Notes: generated by a model not told the origin, from the sequence alone. Counted from the stretch's first letter, positions 43,615-58,103 are shown. The stretch is 64,000 nt of DNA from Pelecanus crispus (GCF_030463565.1 NC_134654.1:15516202-15580201); one strand, 5' to 3'. Translations and numbers: made by a program.

Positions 43615-44784
43615 GGCCGTCATCTATTTGGACTTCTGTAAAGCCTTTAACACAGTCCCTCACAACATCCTTCTCTCTAAATTGGGAAGATATGGGTTTG
43701 ATGGGTGGACTGTTCAGTGGATAAGGAATTGTGTGGATGGTTGCATCCAGAGGGTCGTGGTCAATGGTTCGATGTCCACATGGAGACCAGTGACAAGTGG
43801 AGTACCTCAGGGGTCCATACTGCGACCAGTGCTGTTTAACATCTTCATCAATGACATAGACAGTGGGATCGAGTGCACCCTCAGCAAGTTTGCAGACGAC
43901 ACCAAGCTGAGTGGTGCAGTTGACATGCCAGAAGGACAAGATGTCATCCAAAGGGACCTGGACAAGCTGGAGAGGTGGGCCTCTGTGAACCTCATGAGGT
44001 TCAACAAGGCCAAATGCAAGGTCCTGCACCTGGGACGGTGCAACCCCCGATACCAATACAGGCTGGGGGATGAAGGGAATGAGAGCAGCCCTGCGGAGAA
44101 GGACTTGGGGGTACTGGTAGATGAAAAGCTGGACATGAGCTGGCAATATGCACTTGCAGCCCAGAAAGCCAACCGAATCCTGGGCTGCATCAAAAGAAGC
44201 GTGGCCAGCAGGTCAAGGGATGTGATTCTGTCCCTCTGCTCTGCTCTGGTGAGACCTCACCTGGAGTACTGCATCCAGCTCTGGAGCCCTCAGCACAAGA
44301 AGGACATGGAACTGCTGGAGTGGGTCCAGAGGAGGGCCACAAAAATGATCCAAGGGCTGGAGCACCTCTCCTATGAGGCCAGGCTGAGAGAGTTGGGGTT
44401 GTTCAGCCTAGAGAAGAGAAGGCTGCAAGGAGACCTTATTGCGGCCTTTCAGTACTCAAAGGGGGCCTATAGAAGGGATGGGTCCAATCTTTTTAGCAAG
44501 TCCTGTTGCGACAGGACAAGGAATAATGGATTTAAACTGAAGAAGAATAGATTTAGACTAGACATAAGAAAGAAATTTTTTACAATGAGGGTTGTGAAGC
44601 ACTGGAACAGGTTGCCCAGAGAGGTAGTGGAGGCCTCATCCCTGGAAACATTCAAGGTCAGGTTGGATGGGGCTCTGAGCAACCTGATCTAGTTAAAGCT
44701 GTCCCTGCTCAGTGCAGGGGGATTGAGCTAGATGACCTCTAAAGGTCCCTTCCAACCCAAAGCATTCTATGATTCTATGATTCG
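43615..44784 (+). mobile_element. CR1 LINE with long intact reverse-transcriptase fragment
   Basis: A 5'-truncated CR1. An open frame over 43589-44692 (367 codons) carries RT motifs: [13 protein letters not shown], the GVPQGS block and the catalytic FADD in [11 protein letters not shown]. It also has the CR1 C-terminal tail with [16 protein letters not shown]. The first nine codons of that frame lie in host flank. The 3' end is the usual ATTCTATG repeat near 44764-44783. The endonuclease domain is missing. It interrupts tract B1 exactly at the point corresponding to 4420/4421, so it inserted after the tandem duplication. Confidence 0.92.
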
Positions 44785-45059
44785 CAGCAGAGCTCTTCCG
44801 GACTTGTGTTGTCTAGGATGTGGACCCAGCTGTGTAACAGGCAGGAGTGATGCACATGGCCAGGCAGTTCTGGGCATACAGTCAGCCAAGGGAAGGTCTA
44901 GTTTGAAAGAGAAGCAGCCAGTGAGTTAAGGTGTCTCCAGGTGTGGACAGTCTTGGCAGTGCTTTGCGGATTGAACTTAGTGTCGGTAGGTCCCCATAAG
45001 CCACTGCTAGAAACCTAAAGTCTTTTTGAAAGTGTTCCATATCTCAGAAAAGGGTTGTG

Positions 45060-45780
45060 AAGTAGGGCATAGCAATGAAGGAGAGGCTTTTATCCAGATG
45101 GCTTTTGAGTATCTCCAAGGATGGAGTCTTCACAATGGCTCCGGGAAACCTGTGTTAGTGCTTGGTCACCCTCACAGTGAAAAAGTGTTTCTTGATGTTC
45201 AGAGGGAACCTCCTGTGTGTCAGTTTGTACCCATTGGCTCTTGTCTTGTCACTGGGCACCACTGAAAAGAGCTTGGCTCCATCCTCTATGCACCCTCCCC
45301 TCAGGTATTTATATACATTGATGAGATCCCCCTGAGCCTTCTCTTCTTCAGGCTGAAGAGTCCCGGCTCTCTCAGCCTTTCCTCATAGGAGAGGTGGTCC
45401 AGTCCCTCAGTCATCTTACTGGCCTTTGCTGTACTCTCTCCAGTAGCTCTATACCTCTGTTATACTGGGGAGCCCGGAACTGGACACAGCACTCCAGGTG
45501 TGGCCTCATCAGTGTTGTGTCAAGGGGAAGGATCACCTCCCTCAACCTGCTGGCAACACTCCTCCTAATGCAGCCCAGGCACCGTTCACCTTCTTTCCAG
45601 CTAGGGCACATTGTTGGCTCATGTTCAACTTGGTGTCCACCAAAGGTCTTTTTTTGCAAAGCTGCTTTCCAGCTGGTCAGCACCCAGCATATGCTGGTGC
45701 ATGGGGTTGTTCCTCCCCAGGTGCAGGGCTTCGCACTTCCTTTGCACTGTTGGACCCAGTATCGACCTCTGGGTTTTGCC
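45060..45780 (-). mobile_element. CR1 LINE fragment, opposite orientation
   Basis: On the minus strand it reads through ORF2 C-terminal motifs ([30 protein letters not shown]). It is diverged and lacks a clear 3' ATTCTATG tail. Confidence 0.82.
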
Positions 45781-48639
45781 TAACCAGTACCCAGTTGAAC
45801 ACTATCTTTAACATAGAAAACACTTCATGTTAAATGGGTCCTAGCAATTGCAGAATCACAAAAGACTTCGAGTCTTACTGCCATGTTTACCAGTATTGAT
45901 AATTGAATAACTAAATCATATGTAGACTTCCAGCTAAAGACCCTTTGTGACGTTAAAGCAAAGCAACTAAAGTGCACAGGCACCTCTACATTCCCCCAGT
46001 AAACTCCATGCTTTGCATACAAATAGGGTGAGATGACCGTAGGTTCAATATAATGTCCATAGAGGCAAGAATACATACGCTGTCTTAGAGACCAACACAT
46101 TTGCCATCTACTTCAGGCACCTAGCTTCACTGTCTCAAATATTGGACTATCCAAATCACGGAAGCTAGTCTCTGCTTGATCCTTGGAGGAGAGTCTGGAT
46201 GGTAGGACTACCAGCCAGCAGCATCTGTTTCTAATAGTGGTTCCCACCCACTCTGACTGAAGCTGTTTTCAACATGAGTCCATAACAGCCATGTGAAAAC
46301 AGGCATCCTGAAGGTTGAGGAGCTTGTGACCCCATTCACTAGCAGAACTATCATCATTATCTTGAAGGTGTGAATCTGGCAGTTTTCCTATCACCAGAAA
46401 GAATCACGACATTCCTTGACACAAAGAAATGGCAGCTATAGAGCTATTCCACTGAAATGGGAAGGAGCATGTTCCCTGTCCCCAGAGTCAACAGGAAAGA
46501 AACTTTCTGCCAGACTATCCTCCTTGATCTGAGATTGCAGATCTCGGGCTCTGACGGTCCAGGCACGCTATGGCTGTGGTCACCTCCTTAGGAGGGAAAG
46601 CAACCTTGCGTACATAGGAATGATACAGGATTTACACAAGAATAACTCCGAAAACTGCAGACAGTCACATCCTACAAGGAAGACTTGGAATGCTGCCTGA
46701 TTGCCGAGGGTGTAGAGGGGCTGCAGGACATACTGTCCCACCCAACCCTGCATCAAGTGTTGGAGGAGGTCCTACTTTGGCAGGTTTCTGTGGGCATATG
46801 CAAATTCACAGTGTGAATACATATGCTGGCTTAAGTTCAGAGAAGAAGAAACTATTGTTACTGTGGATTCCTAATTTGAATTTCTGTGCCCATCAGAGGT
46901 ATTGACCCATGTCTACATTAATAGCTCTGTATTAGTACCTCAGTACCAGTATAAACCCCAAAGGCAGCACAATGTGACTAAGGGCATGTGGGCTTTGCTT
47001 GGTATCTTGGAGTGAAATCTCTGAAAGGTGCTTAGTATTAATCATTCAAAGTCTGAAGGATTACAAGGATTACTGAAATCTAGCAAAATTCTCCAGAATG
47101 TTGTATATGGACATGTAGCCCTCATGCTAAGAACAATTTGCATACTGAGTTCAGCTAAGACTTATATATTTCATATTAAATAACACTACCTCCAACATGA
47201 AGCAGCATTTAGAGATAACACCAAGTGTGTCTGCTTACTTTTCTGTCAGCTGCACTGTAATAGAAAAATATTCTTGGTGGCTTAGACCAGCAGAGGAGAA
47301 GGGGCCTGACTAAATTCAGCATTAAACAGTCCCGTGCCATTCAAACTGACTATCAAGGCTATTCCACCAACTCCTCTGGAAGAATCAGCATTAGAAAAAC
47401 TATTTCAGACAGTCAGAACAAGAAGACAAAATGTTAAAACGTTGACTACTTTCACTTGAAAACTCTAAATTCGTATCCATTTCCTTTTTCCCCATTTTGT
47501 ATTAACTAAATAAAACATGGAAAAGAAGAACTTCTCATTCAGTGTTTTCAGTAGATGGTTTTAAGATATATTTTTGAAGGAAATTATGAGCTAAAGCAAT
47601 GGCAGCTGTAACAGCATGTGTTGTGAACACAGGCAGTATATGAACTCTCAGTAAATATCTACAGGGGAAAGACACCTGACAATTGGACTAAGTTTGTGGA
47701 GGCTGGAAGAGGAGGCAGGAGAAAGTGCAAAAAAATACTGGAAGAATAACCCAGCATTCAGTGGTTTAGTGCATGACATAAAGCTCACAAAAAGTGAAGT
47801 GTTTGGTCAGCTGGCATAAGCATCCCTGAAAAGGATTCTAAACTACCAAGCATCTGCTTTGGATTTGTTTTAATTTATAAAGCTCATCTATCCCACCCAA
47901 GTATCACTTATATGACACTGGCATATCGGCTTCTTACAAAGCTTCTTACAAAGAAGCAGTCTCTAATCTGAAGTAGATGATCCAGATTTCACCGTAGTTT
48001 AACTCTGTAGATCCCAGTAAGTTACATCAGGGAAAACTCTGCCCCATTTCCTGTATCCAGGTGCATCCAAGGAGAAATCTGTCCAGGAATGGATCTGTTG
48101 AAAGAAATGCAAGTGTCTCAAATGAAAAAGAAGAATGCAACGTTTCCTGCCAGCCATTAATTTTCTGTCAATCCTATTTCCATCTCTGTAGGGTTGGACT
48201 CCACTGGACCAGAAGCAAACCACAGCACAGTTAAAAGAGAAGAGGCGAACTGAAATCCATCTCTGAATACAGACTGTCCTGCACAGCAATGCAGTGTCAG
48301 CAAGGCACACATTCCCCAGGGAGGAGAAAGGATTCAGTCATGCTGAAAATAGATCCTTCTTGAGACAGAGATCAGGCAGCTGTCTCCCTTTCTGCCAGCC
48401 CTTAAGATGTGTATTTTCTTCTCCTGATTACTGTGGTTAGCTGAGAGACAAGGAGTGAGAAGGCATTTTTAGCTAGGCAGCACAGCCAGACTGGAGAGGG
48501 GAAGTGTACATGCCTACAACCTCCCTCTCATGTGTGTTCAGGGTCGTCAAGCTCATGAACTGGAAACATGAAAATGTACCTGTATGGCAGGAGGTTTTGC
48601 AGTAGGAAAAAGAATCTTTTAGTGTAGTCTGGTGATTCC

Positions 48640-49270
48640 AAGTTCACCCTGGGAACTACTCTCAGGCCCTCTGCTCCTCCAACTAGAACAGACTGCCCTC
48701 CAAAAGGAAGGACTTTGGGGTTATGGTGGATATGAATATGAGTGTTCTCACTGCAAACAGGAAGAACAAAGTACCATGTGGTGTTAGAAGTATGGTCAGC
48801 TGATTGTAGGAAGCTATTATCCCTTTTGCTTGACACTAGTGAGTCCTCACCTGAAAAGGTTTGTCCAGTTTAAACTCCCCAGTTCAAAAGGGATGTGAAC
48901 TAATGGGAGAGGGTCCAGCAGAAGGCTAGCAAGATGGGCAAGGGTCTAGAAAACTTGTGCAATGAAGAGAGTTTGAGGGCATGTTTCGTCTGAGGAAAAA
49001 AGAGCTAATGTATATGAGGGGCAGTTGCAAAGACAATGTGCCAAGCTTTTTCATGAGTAGCAGACGATGTAACAAGGGGCAATGACCACAAATTGTTGCT
49101 TGAAAGTCTCCAGTTAGACATTAGAAAAATTCTTGACTATTGGGTAATGCAGAAATGGCACAGGCTATCCAGAGAGGTTGCGGAGCCTCTGTCCAAAAAG
49201 CTTGGCTAATCAAAGCCATAACTGATCTGATCAACATCAGCAATCAATCTGCTTGAAGCGGGAGACTGAA
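48640..49270 (+). mobile_element. Probable old CR1 LINE fragment
   Basis: Weak but ordered similarity to the CR1 3' half: GAAGGACTTTGGGGTTATGG, GTGAGTCCTCACCTG, GAGAGGGTCCAGCAGAAGGC, then AGGCTATCCAGAGAGGTTG. Heavily mutated. Confidence 0.6.
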
Positions 49271-49974
49271 CTAAAGACCTCCAGATGTTTCTTCACAACA
49301 GCATTTCAGTGGCTTTAATGTAGAGGTTCCTCTATCCATCCAAAGTAGACAATTGCTCAAAGCTAAGAAGAGAAGGTAACTGCAGCTTCACGTCTTGTGC
49401 TAAGAAACAGAAATTTTCCTGGAGTCCTGAAAAACAGCTTTTCTCAAGTGGACCACTGGGCATCAATCTTTGATCTCACTGCATTGTTGGAGACAATGAA
49501 TTCCATGCAACTTGTCAAAGCATATTCCTCCAGAACACCAATTCCAGAATACCACTTCTCAGTTATGTCATCTGGAAACGTCCTCAGCAGCAGTAGGCTT
49601 TGGTAGCTTTCAGTCCTTGAAGAACAGCATGACATGCAGGCAGAGTCAGAGAACTGTGGAGCTCACTGGGGCAGCAAAGTGCAACACATCACATTAGAAA
49701 GAACTTCCACCAGGTGAGGAGCAGCAGGGCAGGCAGAGTACAGGAGGGTCCTCTTGTTATCACAGGCTGGACACATTCATGGTGGTAACTGTATGCTGGT
49801 AAGCATTTCCCTAGCCCCTTTACAGGAATTTAGGGATCTGGTACAAACCTTTTTCATTCTGAGTCACTAGGTACCATTTGTCAGAAAATATGTGTATGAT
49901 ATAGTGAACAACAGCTAACATCACCACTGTGTGTTATTTCTGATCATAAAATAACATTGAAGGAAATAAGATTA

Positions 49975-50062
49975 CACGATGTCCCTGCCAAAGGAAGGGT
50001 GGTTGGATGAGATGATCTTTAAAGGCCCCTTCCCACACAAACCATTCTGTGATTCTGTGAAT
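49975..50062 (+). mobile_element. CR1 LINE 3' end fragment
   Basis: Reads GGTTGGATGAGATGATCTTT, CCCTTCCCACACAAACC, then ATTCTGTGATTCTGTGAAT, the standard CR1 terminus. Confidence 0.82.
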
Positions 50063-50460
50063 GACTGTACTGGGTGAGATCAAAGGAACATATAGACTCT
50101 CACACCCGAGACATTTCTTATCATCCCAATCTCCCCAGATACCCACCCTCTGCACAATGTCCCACCCATGTGGTAAAGCCTTCTAGAGCCCAAACCACCT
50201 CAAGTTGGTGAAAAATGTAAGCAAAACCAAGTAAGGCACACATAGGAAACCATACTGAAAACAGCAATATATTTTCTGTGTCACTGCCAATAATGGGAGA
50301 CAGAAGCACAAGCACATTCCTACTATCTCTATATGAAGCCTAAGAAGCCTTCAGCCTTCTCAGGTCTCAGTGACCTACTCGTCCCGCCACATGGAGACTG
50401 TAATGCTCAAGGGATATAGAAGACATCCCAATTATCAGGAATTCCCTTGCACACCCTGCT

Positions 50461-50687
50461 AGTGAGCCCTGGGAGGCTGGAGAGACCTCAGAGCTGCTCA
50501 GCTTGTGCTCCAGTAGGAAACCTCCTCCTGTGGGTCAATGGTCTGGAGAGCAGGCTCAGGTGCCTAGTCAGACAGCAGTGTCTCCTGTGCCTGGGGACAG
50601 GTTATTTCAGCTGCTCCTCCTCAGGTGATGCCCCAACCAGGAACTGGGAGGTGCTCAGGGCCTGGGAGGGACAGGGAATATCTGCAT
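50461..50687. repeat. Spacer block, partner of 8978-9204
   Basis: The same 227 bp in the spacer of MYH-B, gap-free. It sits in the expected collinear order between the 47.6-48.4 kb and 52.6 kb homologous blocks. Confidence 0.8.
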
Positions 50688-53600
50688 AGATATGCTGCTT
50701 CTCTGAGCATATATCAGAGCTAAAGTGAAATGAAGTCAATCCTGTACGTGGTAGGTAATTACTGGTGATTACTCTGCCCTGATTCAGCCTAACTAGCTTG
50801 CTGGGTGACTGGTCTCCAGACCCTCATAAAACACTGTAAATATTCCATAACATAGAATTTATATACATCTGTTCAGTGTTTAGATACACATCAATGTTTG
50901 ATGTGTTACCAACTGTCTCTCAACACCATCACACACAGGCGACAGAGTTGCTGACAAGCAGCTTTGCTTGGACGTGCTTCTGAAGTTAGGTTCCTCTCAT
51001 TTATAACAACCAAATAAGACCTGGTGTTGAGAAATTAGAAGATTTTTGTCCATCTGCTGCATCTGTTACTTATTTTCAGAGGAATTAGCATATATTCCCT
51101 CAAAATCTCCAGAGGAAGAACATCCTGCCTAGTCACTAGTACAAAAGAAACAGATTGCACAGTAAACCCATTCAGAACAAACACCAGTTTAACTTTCCTT
51201 TCTTTTGTTTGACAAAACTCCCTCCATAGGTGCTATAGCACTAGGATGCTTCCTAATTAAAGACAGTCTAATGCTGTTTCAAGCTATCTTCCACCTTACA
51301 TTGCTACCTGTTATCTAATAAACAGCACCTGAGGAAAGTGGTTTTTTAGCAATTTCAATGCCAGGCATCAGGACAAGCCTGTTCCTGCAGAGGGAGTTGG
51401 AAGTGGCTGAGTTTGAACAGGTAAGTGTGGGAAGATCACTGACTTTCCAGGCTTGCAGCTGGTGGGATAGATGGGGAAAAGCTGTGACTGTGGTTTCTGG
51501 GAGCAGCTATTTAGCACTACACACTGCTCCAGTATACCTTCCCACAGTGGTAATCTGGCCTTGCAGAGCTCTGGCATAGGTAAAGCCATGTTGCGGTGAT
51601 CATTATGTGATTATTATCCCCTGCTTCTGAACACTGCTGTCTACAGGAGGCTTTTCTCAAACAGTAGGGTTTTGTTTTACTCCCTTCCTTCCCTTTCCCC
51701 AGGTCTTCAAAGAATTTTACTCACAAGTAATTTGCTTTTCCAGCTGCTATACAAAACAACCTCAGCCCATTTGAGAGGATATGAAACAGCAGCTATGAGT
51801 CCATCTTGCAGCTGAAAACAATGAGGGTCTATAAGGCTTGCTCAGCCGTGAGAAAGTCAGAGCAGAAAAAAAAGCATCATGCAGAGATAGTCTTATAAAT
51901 TTGAGAATAAGCAGACAGCCATATCCGCCTAGAGCTAAGGTCCAGCTGGTATTTTGTGCACGAGTGTATATTGGATGGTTGGTAAAAATCCAATTTCACT
52001 TTTTCCATACTATTTATAATACTATGTAAGCATATCATCTTCACACCTGGTTGTTCCTTTCCCAAAGTGAAAGATCATATTCTGGACAGTTTGCTTCTCC
52101 AGTGCTCCCATCAATTTTGTCATCTTTCTCTGTACCTTTCCTAACTGCACAGGCCAAAACTGCAGATAGTAGGTGGTTTGTGGAGCTGGTACAATGAAGT
52201 CTGTTTTGGTTTCAGCTGATCCTGATAATTCCTGATACTCTGTGTTTTGTGGCCACCAGTGAGCACTGACTTGATGTTTGGAGGCAACTATTAACTATTC
52301 TGGTAGCCTTCCTATCTCCCAATCCTGGCCCTCCTTTCAGAGGCTGAATTTCTATAGTGTTTGGTCTATGTATGGCTCAGTCATTGTATGGACAGAGAAG
52401 TTGATGTTCTGTTTCATCTGCATAAAGCATTTTTACGACTGATGATTATACAGTCTGCCTTACAAGGACGGCATCTTTCTTAGTGACTTTCAGCAAAATG
52501 ACAGTGAGTGAGACTCAAGAGTGGCACACCCAGCTAACAGAGCAGTGGAGAGACACGTAAAGCAGCAAACTTTTATTTGGGGGTGAAACAGCTCTTCACT
52601 GAGTATCAGAGTTGTGCTGTTACTCAGACTCCTCCTGTTCCCAGGAAACATCAGAAGAGCTGGCCGAGGAGGTGACATTCAGGATGCCCTTTCTATCACC
52701 CACCAAAGCAGCTGAGGAGCTCCTGTTACAGAGCAAGGGAGTGGGGTGGCAGGCTAAGATGGCTAAGACGCCTCCGGGTAAGACAAAGAAAAAAGAAAGC
52801 AAGCGGCAAAAGAGGGAGGGAAGGAAAATAAGGATTAGGTGCATAATATTAGCACTAGCAACAACCGTATCCTAAAAAAGAGAGCAATGAGGTGGTATCT
52901 TCCTAGGCTGACACTCATCTGTGACAGACGCACAAATCCCACTTCTGGACAGATTTCAGTGCTGTAAATGGAAATATAGTGGTATGGAATTTCTATAAAC
53001 CTGTTCACTTTAAGCATTAGACTTTTCAAGGTTAAGACAGCCCACTGGATTACCATAGGATTTTCTGAGTGCCAGAGCCACTCAGTGAAGTTAGCAACAG
53101 GATATGTAGCAGAATTTTCTAGTGACATTTTCTGAACTAACTTTTTATGCTGCAGAGGAGTTCCTTTTGCATCCTCAGGAAATTTGTTAACAGCCTCATT
53201 ATTTTATGTTGGCAGATAGATTTCCTTGGTGGTCAGCCTAAATATTTCCTTAATTGCTCTCTGCATCCATCTGAGATGCAGAGTCCCTGCTCCCCCTGAA
53301 GGGCAAATCAGTTGTGTAAAGCAGAACAACTCCAGCAGGAGACAATGACAGTGACACATGCCACCAGATAGCCAGCAGCCAGGGTGTTTTACATCTCAGA
53401 ACTGTGACCTGAGAAAAGACATATTAAATCTTCTGCAGCTCAAGATGCAGTGCCAACTTCACTCCATCACTGCTTTGCTGAGAAACACAGGTGTATGTTG
53501 CCTTCCTTCCAAATCAGTCCCTCAGGTCCCTCAAAGTGCCTGCTGCTCCCTGAGAAGTGCCTCCACATAACCAGTATCTTGCAGGGTGCCTCACAGGGTC

Positions 53601-55515
53601 TCACAGCAAGCTCATCCCATGATTCTGTACTGCTGTCTGCCTCTTAAGTTAGTTAAGCTTGGACTTTACCTCTCTGGGCTCTGATGCCAAAGCTTTCATG
53701 TGTGCAGAACTGCATTTCTCCCAAAAGTACTGTGCTGACATGAGGGTTGTGCTGCTGGCAACGGGTTGGGGATGGGGGAAGGCAGGACCTTTAAGACCAC
53801 AGTCATGAGACCCTAACAGCAAGGCTCAGGCAATTCCTCCTCTCCTGGGGCTCCTGACACGAGCTTACAGTGTGAATTATTGAATCTGATTTTACTGACA
53901 AAGAGTTTCCAAAGGGGAATATTTTCAACCATTTGCTGTACTATTACTGGAATGCTGCATTTGAGCTCAGGAGATCCCTGGCCATCCATAAGGGACAGCA
54001 GCTCTGTATGAGCCCATCAGCTGCATCTATTTTAAACTTTCTCTCAGAGATGTTCATTTATGGCCACTATGGACTGATGTTTTTCTCACGGCCTTTGCAC
54101 AAGCCCTTATCAGGTGACAGGCAGCCTCACTCCACAGATAGAGTGTCAATGCAAAATGACCCTCATTCTCCATAAAGCAGCAAGTAATTCATCTTCCTCA
54201 CATCAGTGTCCCACTTTGTTCCTGATAATCCAGCAGGCTTTATAGCAGTGGCTGTCACTGCGCATTTTTTCCCAGACTCTGCTACTCCTGCATGAATCCT
54301 CCCCCCAGTTCAGAACTGCTAATTTGTTCCTTTCCCCATTACATATCTACCCCCTCCTCCCAGGATGGACAGAAGTGGCTAGCACCACTCAGAGATGCTT
54401 AGCTTCTGCTCACATCTCCTCCTCGACTTTTGGGTTGGTTATTTTATTTCTTGCAAGATTCTTCAAAAAACCTATACATGGGTGGTAGCCACAGGCTGGG
54501 CTCACACAGAATGACAAACTAGGTCCCTGTGGGGTGGGCCACAGCAGCAGCTCAAAACCTCGGCCACTCTGCACTGTTCCCATCCACTAACCACCTGCTA
54601 GAGAAAGCAGCAGCTCCTGGGGCCAGTGGTTGCCAACCAGAGCTGCCTTCCCTGCCTGGGGAGCAGGCTGGAGCAGCTGAGGTCTGGCCATGTTTGGGGG
54701 CTTCCAGACTCCACCTGGGGACTTCCAGTAGTCCATGAAGTCTTCAACCATCTGAGAAGGTATGGCTTTTCACTGCCTCGTCCCAATACAGCTTATGCTC
54801 CTGGGTTTAGGAAATGCTGCCTGAGGATGCTTTCTTTGCAGCATAGCCAGCTCCCCACCGCACAGTGCGCAGGTGTGAGTGATAAGCCATGTGCAACGCT
54901 AATGAAACAACCTTTACAGATTAAATACAGTAAATTATTTCTTCAAAACTAAAATTAAGCTTTACAGAGCTCTCCTGAGGTGGGCTACAAGTTAGATTAT
55001 CATTGTAGTGTTTCCCAGCAGTTTCCCCTCAGATTTCTCCTCACTGTCCTTCCCCAAACCTGATACTGAGTTGTCATTTCTTCCACCCCCACATCCTCTG
55101 CCATCTTATCTCTTATCCCTTTTCCTCACACACATCTATCCTGCTCCCAGACTCCTCCCTGCACTCCCCAGCACAATTTCAACATTACCTCAGCAGTGTG
55201 GTTACTCTTTCACTGTCTCATGTACTAGCTTACTAATTTTTTCTGCAACAAGAGTCACCTGAAGGTGAGTTCAGCTGCTTGCATCACACTTAATGCACAG
55301 GGGCCCCAGCTCTGTATTTGATCTGAGTATGTTCATGGGCTGCTCCCGCTCCACTTGGCTGAGAGAGGGGACATGGATTTCTGCAACGCTGCTGGTTCTG
55401 GAGCAAGCTTGGAGCAAGCCCTACCTCTGCCTTCCTCACCAGGGAAGAGATTCATGGATTCAGCATCTTGCTGATCAGCAAAAACTGGGCTTTCAGGTCC
55501 ACAGGCATTACTTTA
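50688..55515. other. MYH-B spacer before tract B2
   Basis: No gene recognised. Homologous to the MYH-A spacer at 52655-52745 (shared GAGGTGACATTCAGGATGCC) and about 53440-54190 (shared GACAAAGAGTTTC, TTTTCAACCATTTG, CATTTATTTTAAACTT-like order), then at 55370-55515. Confidence 0.5.
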
Positions 55516-56354
55516 ATTTGTTGGTGTCCAAGAGAAGTGACACCTCCATCCACCCCAAACTGAGCCCCAACTGACTGCTGGAAGTACCTGGGCAGCTGCT
55601 CTGTTCCCCATGGGACAGCACATCCCAGGAGGGCATGGCAAACACCCAGGCACTTGGTTGGCACAGGGTCATTCACAGACTTCAAAGGGGCCACTCTTGA
55701 TGATAAGAGTATACTCTTACCAGGGAGAGCACAGTCAGGCCTGCTTCTGATTTTTAACGTTTCAGCTGAGGAAGGAGCTGTGCTGCAGCAAGTCTCTCTG
55801 GGTAAGAATAGCATCTGCCGTCTTAGGACACAACACGGCTGTCCAGCTCCTACATGGCAGCACGTTGCGCTGAGATATAGAAGGCAACCTACCCGCTGAG
55901 GAATGTCTTTGAGTGCTATTAGTGGAAGCATATCATCTGCACAAACAGGCATGTCCCCTCGCAGGACTCTTGCAAGAGCGGGGCTATTCTGAGCTTTTGA
56001 CACTGAGGATGAAAGGATACAAATGACAGGCTGATCCTCCTGGCATGGGCAACCTCCAAAGCCCTCTGAGGCCTTATCTCCTCTGCTGGGAATGACTCTT
56101 GTGAAGGCTCATGGGTGATTTGGTGGGACCTCAGAGCCCAGGAGGCAGGGGACAGGAGGGAGCTGTGAATTTGCTGGAGATGCAAGGCCAAGCCTCAGTC
56201 CCATTAGCACTGCCCAGCTGTGCTTATGGCAAGTCCTGCCTGAGGGTGTGCACCTGTCCCTGAGCTTAGGGCATGCAGCTGCCTGCTTTATTTTCAAACA
56301 CATCCTTGAGAGCTAGAGAGATACCAGATGGTGTGTAACTGTGTGCAAGTGAAA
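55516..56354. repeat. Spacer tract B2, identical partner of 18927-19765
   Basis: Same sequence in the spacer of MYH-B. The minus-strand open frame is retained for 183 codons here (55452-56003); it matches tract A2 until the left edge of the identical region and then diverges. No promoter, splice or coding evidence was recognised. Confidence 0.9.
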
Positions 56355-58103
56355 AACAAATCCTTTGCAGCCAGAAGGGTATTCACCTCTTGCCACCTGA
56401 AGCTTGCTATCTCTGAGTGGTTTTTTAGCATCATGGATGTTTGAGAGGCCCCTTTTCTTTTTCCCAGCCATCGCAAATCCCCTCCCAGACTTATTCCTAT
56501 CCTTTTAACATCCTCTTTCTTGTTCTGGTATGGATTTCTTTCAATCCAATTTATTTTTATGTTTCATTTTTATTTCTGTTTCTTTTTTGTTGCTTTGTGA
56601 GAACTGGGTCTTCACATTAAGCTCTCTGGGGACAAAAAAACCCACTGTCCCAGAGAAGTTTTCCAGCAGGATCAACTGGCCAAGTCAGTCTCCCTAGGGA
56701 CTCCAGATTCAGCTGGACTGATGCGCAGCAGCAGTGTTAGCAGGCAGGAACAAGTAAGTGGTCAGGGGATTGCATGTGTATTAGGTAGCTTATAAAGTGC
56801 TGCCACTAAATGCAAACCCACACCCTTAGGGGATGGATCTGATGCTAGCTCTTGGAAGAAGGCCCCTTGGCACAGTCCCAGCCTCCTGAGCCATTCCCAG
56901 GCACGTCTAGCACTCCTGCAGATGAAGACTCAGTTGGTTCAGCAGGCAGACCAGAGGCACAACTATTCATTCATGGGCAAGTTATTTTTCCAGCAGCCTA
57001 ATAAGTTAAACTGACTCCTCCTACAACCCCCAGCAGTCTGGCTTTGCCAGGCACCACTATGCATGCTACTTGGGCATCCCCCTGTGTCTATCACAAGACA
57101 GTACACAAGACAGGTGTGGGCAGTGTAAACAGCCTCTCCTTGGCTGCTCACCTAAAGATCAGGCTGGCGATAAAGAGAAAGGCTTTACCCCCCATCTTGG
57201 TGCCACGTGACGAAGCTCAGGTTCCTACAGAGCAGCCTTGCCAGGTGGAGACTCAACCAGGATCTTAAAACCTTCTCCCTGCTGTGGCAGGCTGTGTGAT
57301 GGGAATGTCGGACAGGTCTGTGTGCTCCTCTGAGGCTCTCCAGCAGCGGATTGCTCCCATTTGTGCTGCCCTGAACCATCACGGCTCAGCATGGGCTAAG
57401 CTTCGTTGCAGTAACTTGAGCTGTGAAGCCTTGTGACCATGGCCATGCATTTCTTTCAATTTGTTTTATTCTTATTGCATGAAGTAGGCAGTACATAAAG
57501 ATGACCACTGGCTTTCCACAGAGCTGCATTGCTACCAGCAGGCCCTGAGCCCAGTTCCATAGTCGTGCTCTTAGGATCCTTAACTCCAAACTAGCCAGAC
57601 CAATCTACATGTATGGCATTTTATGCCAATGCAGGCACCATGGTCTCCAGATACGGTCAACCTGGGGACTCAAGGCTGCCAGGTGGGAAAGCCAGGCTCC
57701 CCCACTTGCCATTCAGCCAACCTCATAGTGAGTCAGAGCCCAAGCATTAAACTGAAAGAGAATTCCCCTTTTTGAAATGGGAGAGAGCTCCACTGCCAGC
57801 AGAATTGAGCTTGTGGGGTGAGGGTAGTGATTATCCTGCTAAAGCTACATCCCTGCAGAGCCCTGTTCTCCAGGGTCCGATGGGGCTGCTGCACTCCACC
57901 CACTGTGCTTCAGCAGGTGGGAAAGAGTCTCAGAAGACCAGGGACTGTGTAGCTGGGGCAAGAGCAATCAGCAAACTTAGTACCAAAAGCGGGAAAGAGG
58001 GCTGGGAGGCTTACATGACGTATCCAAGCTGATGCCTGGATACTCTGGAATGACTAATGACAGTCCCCTGATTAGGGCTGCTAGACTGGATTAGATCCTA
58101 GAT

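Larger units (their letters stand above)
45781..50460. other. MYH-B spacer, middle part
   Basis: Apart from the CR1 fragments at 48640-49270 and 49975-50062, no gene is recognised. Blocks aligning in order with the MYH-A spacer lie at 46588-46650, 47590-47710 and 48165-48415. Confidence 0.5.
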
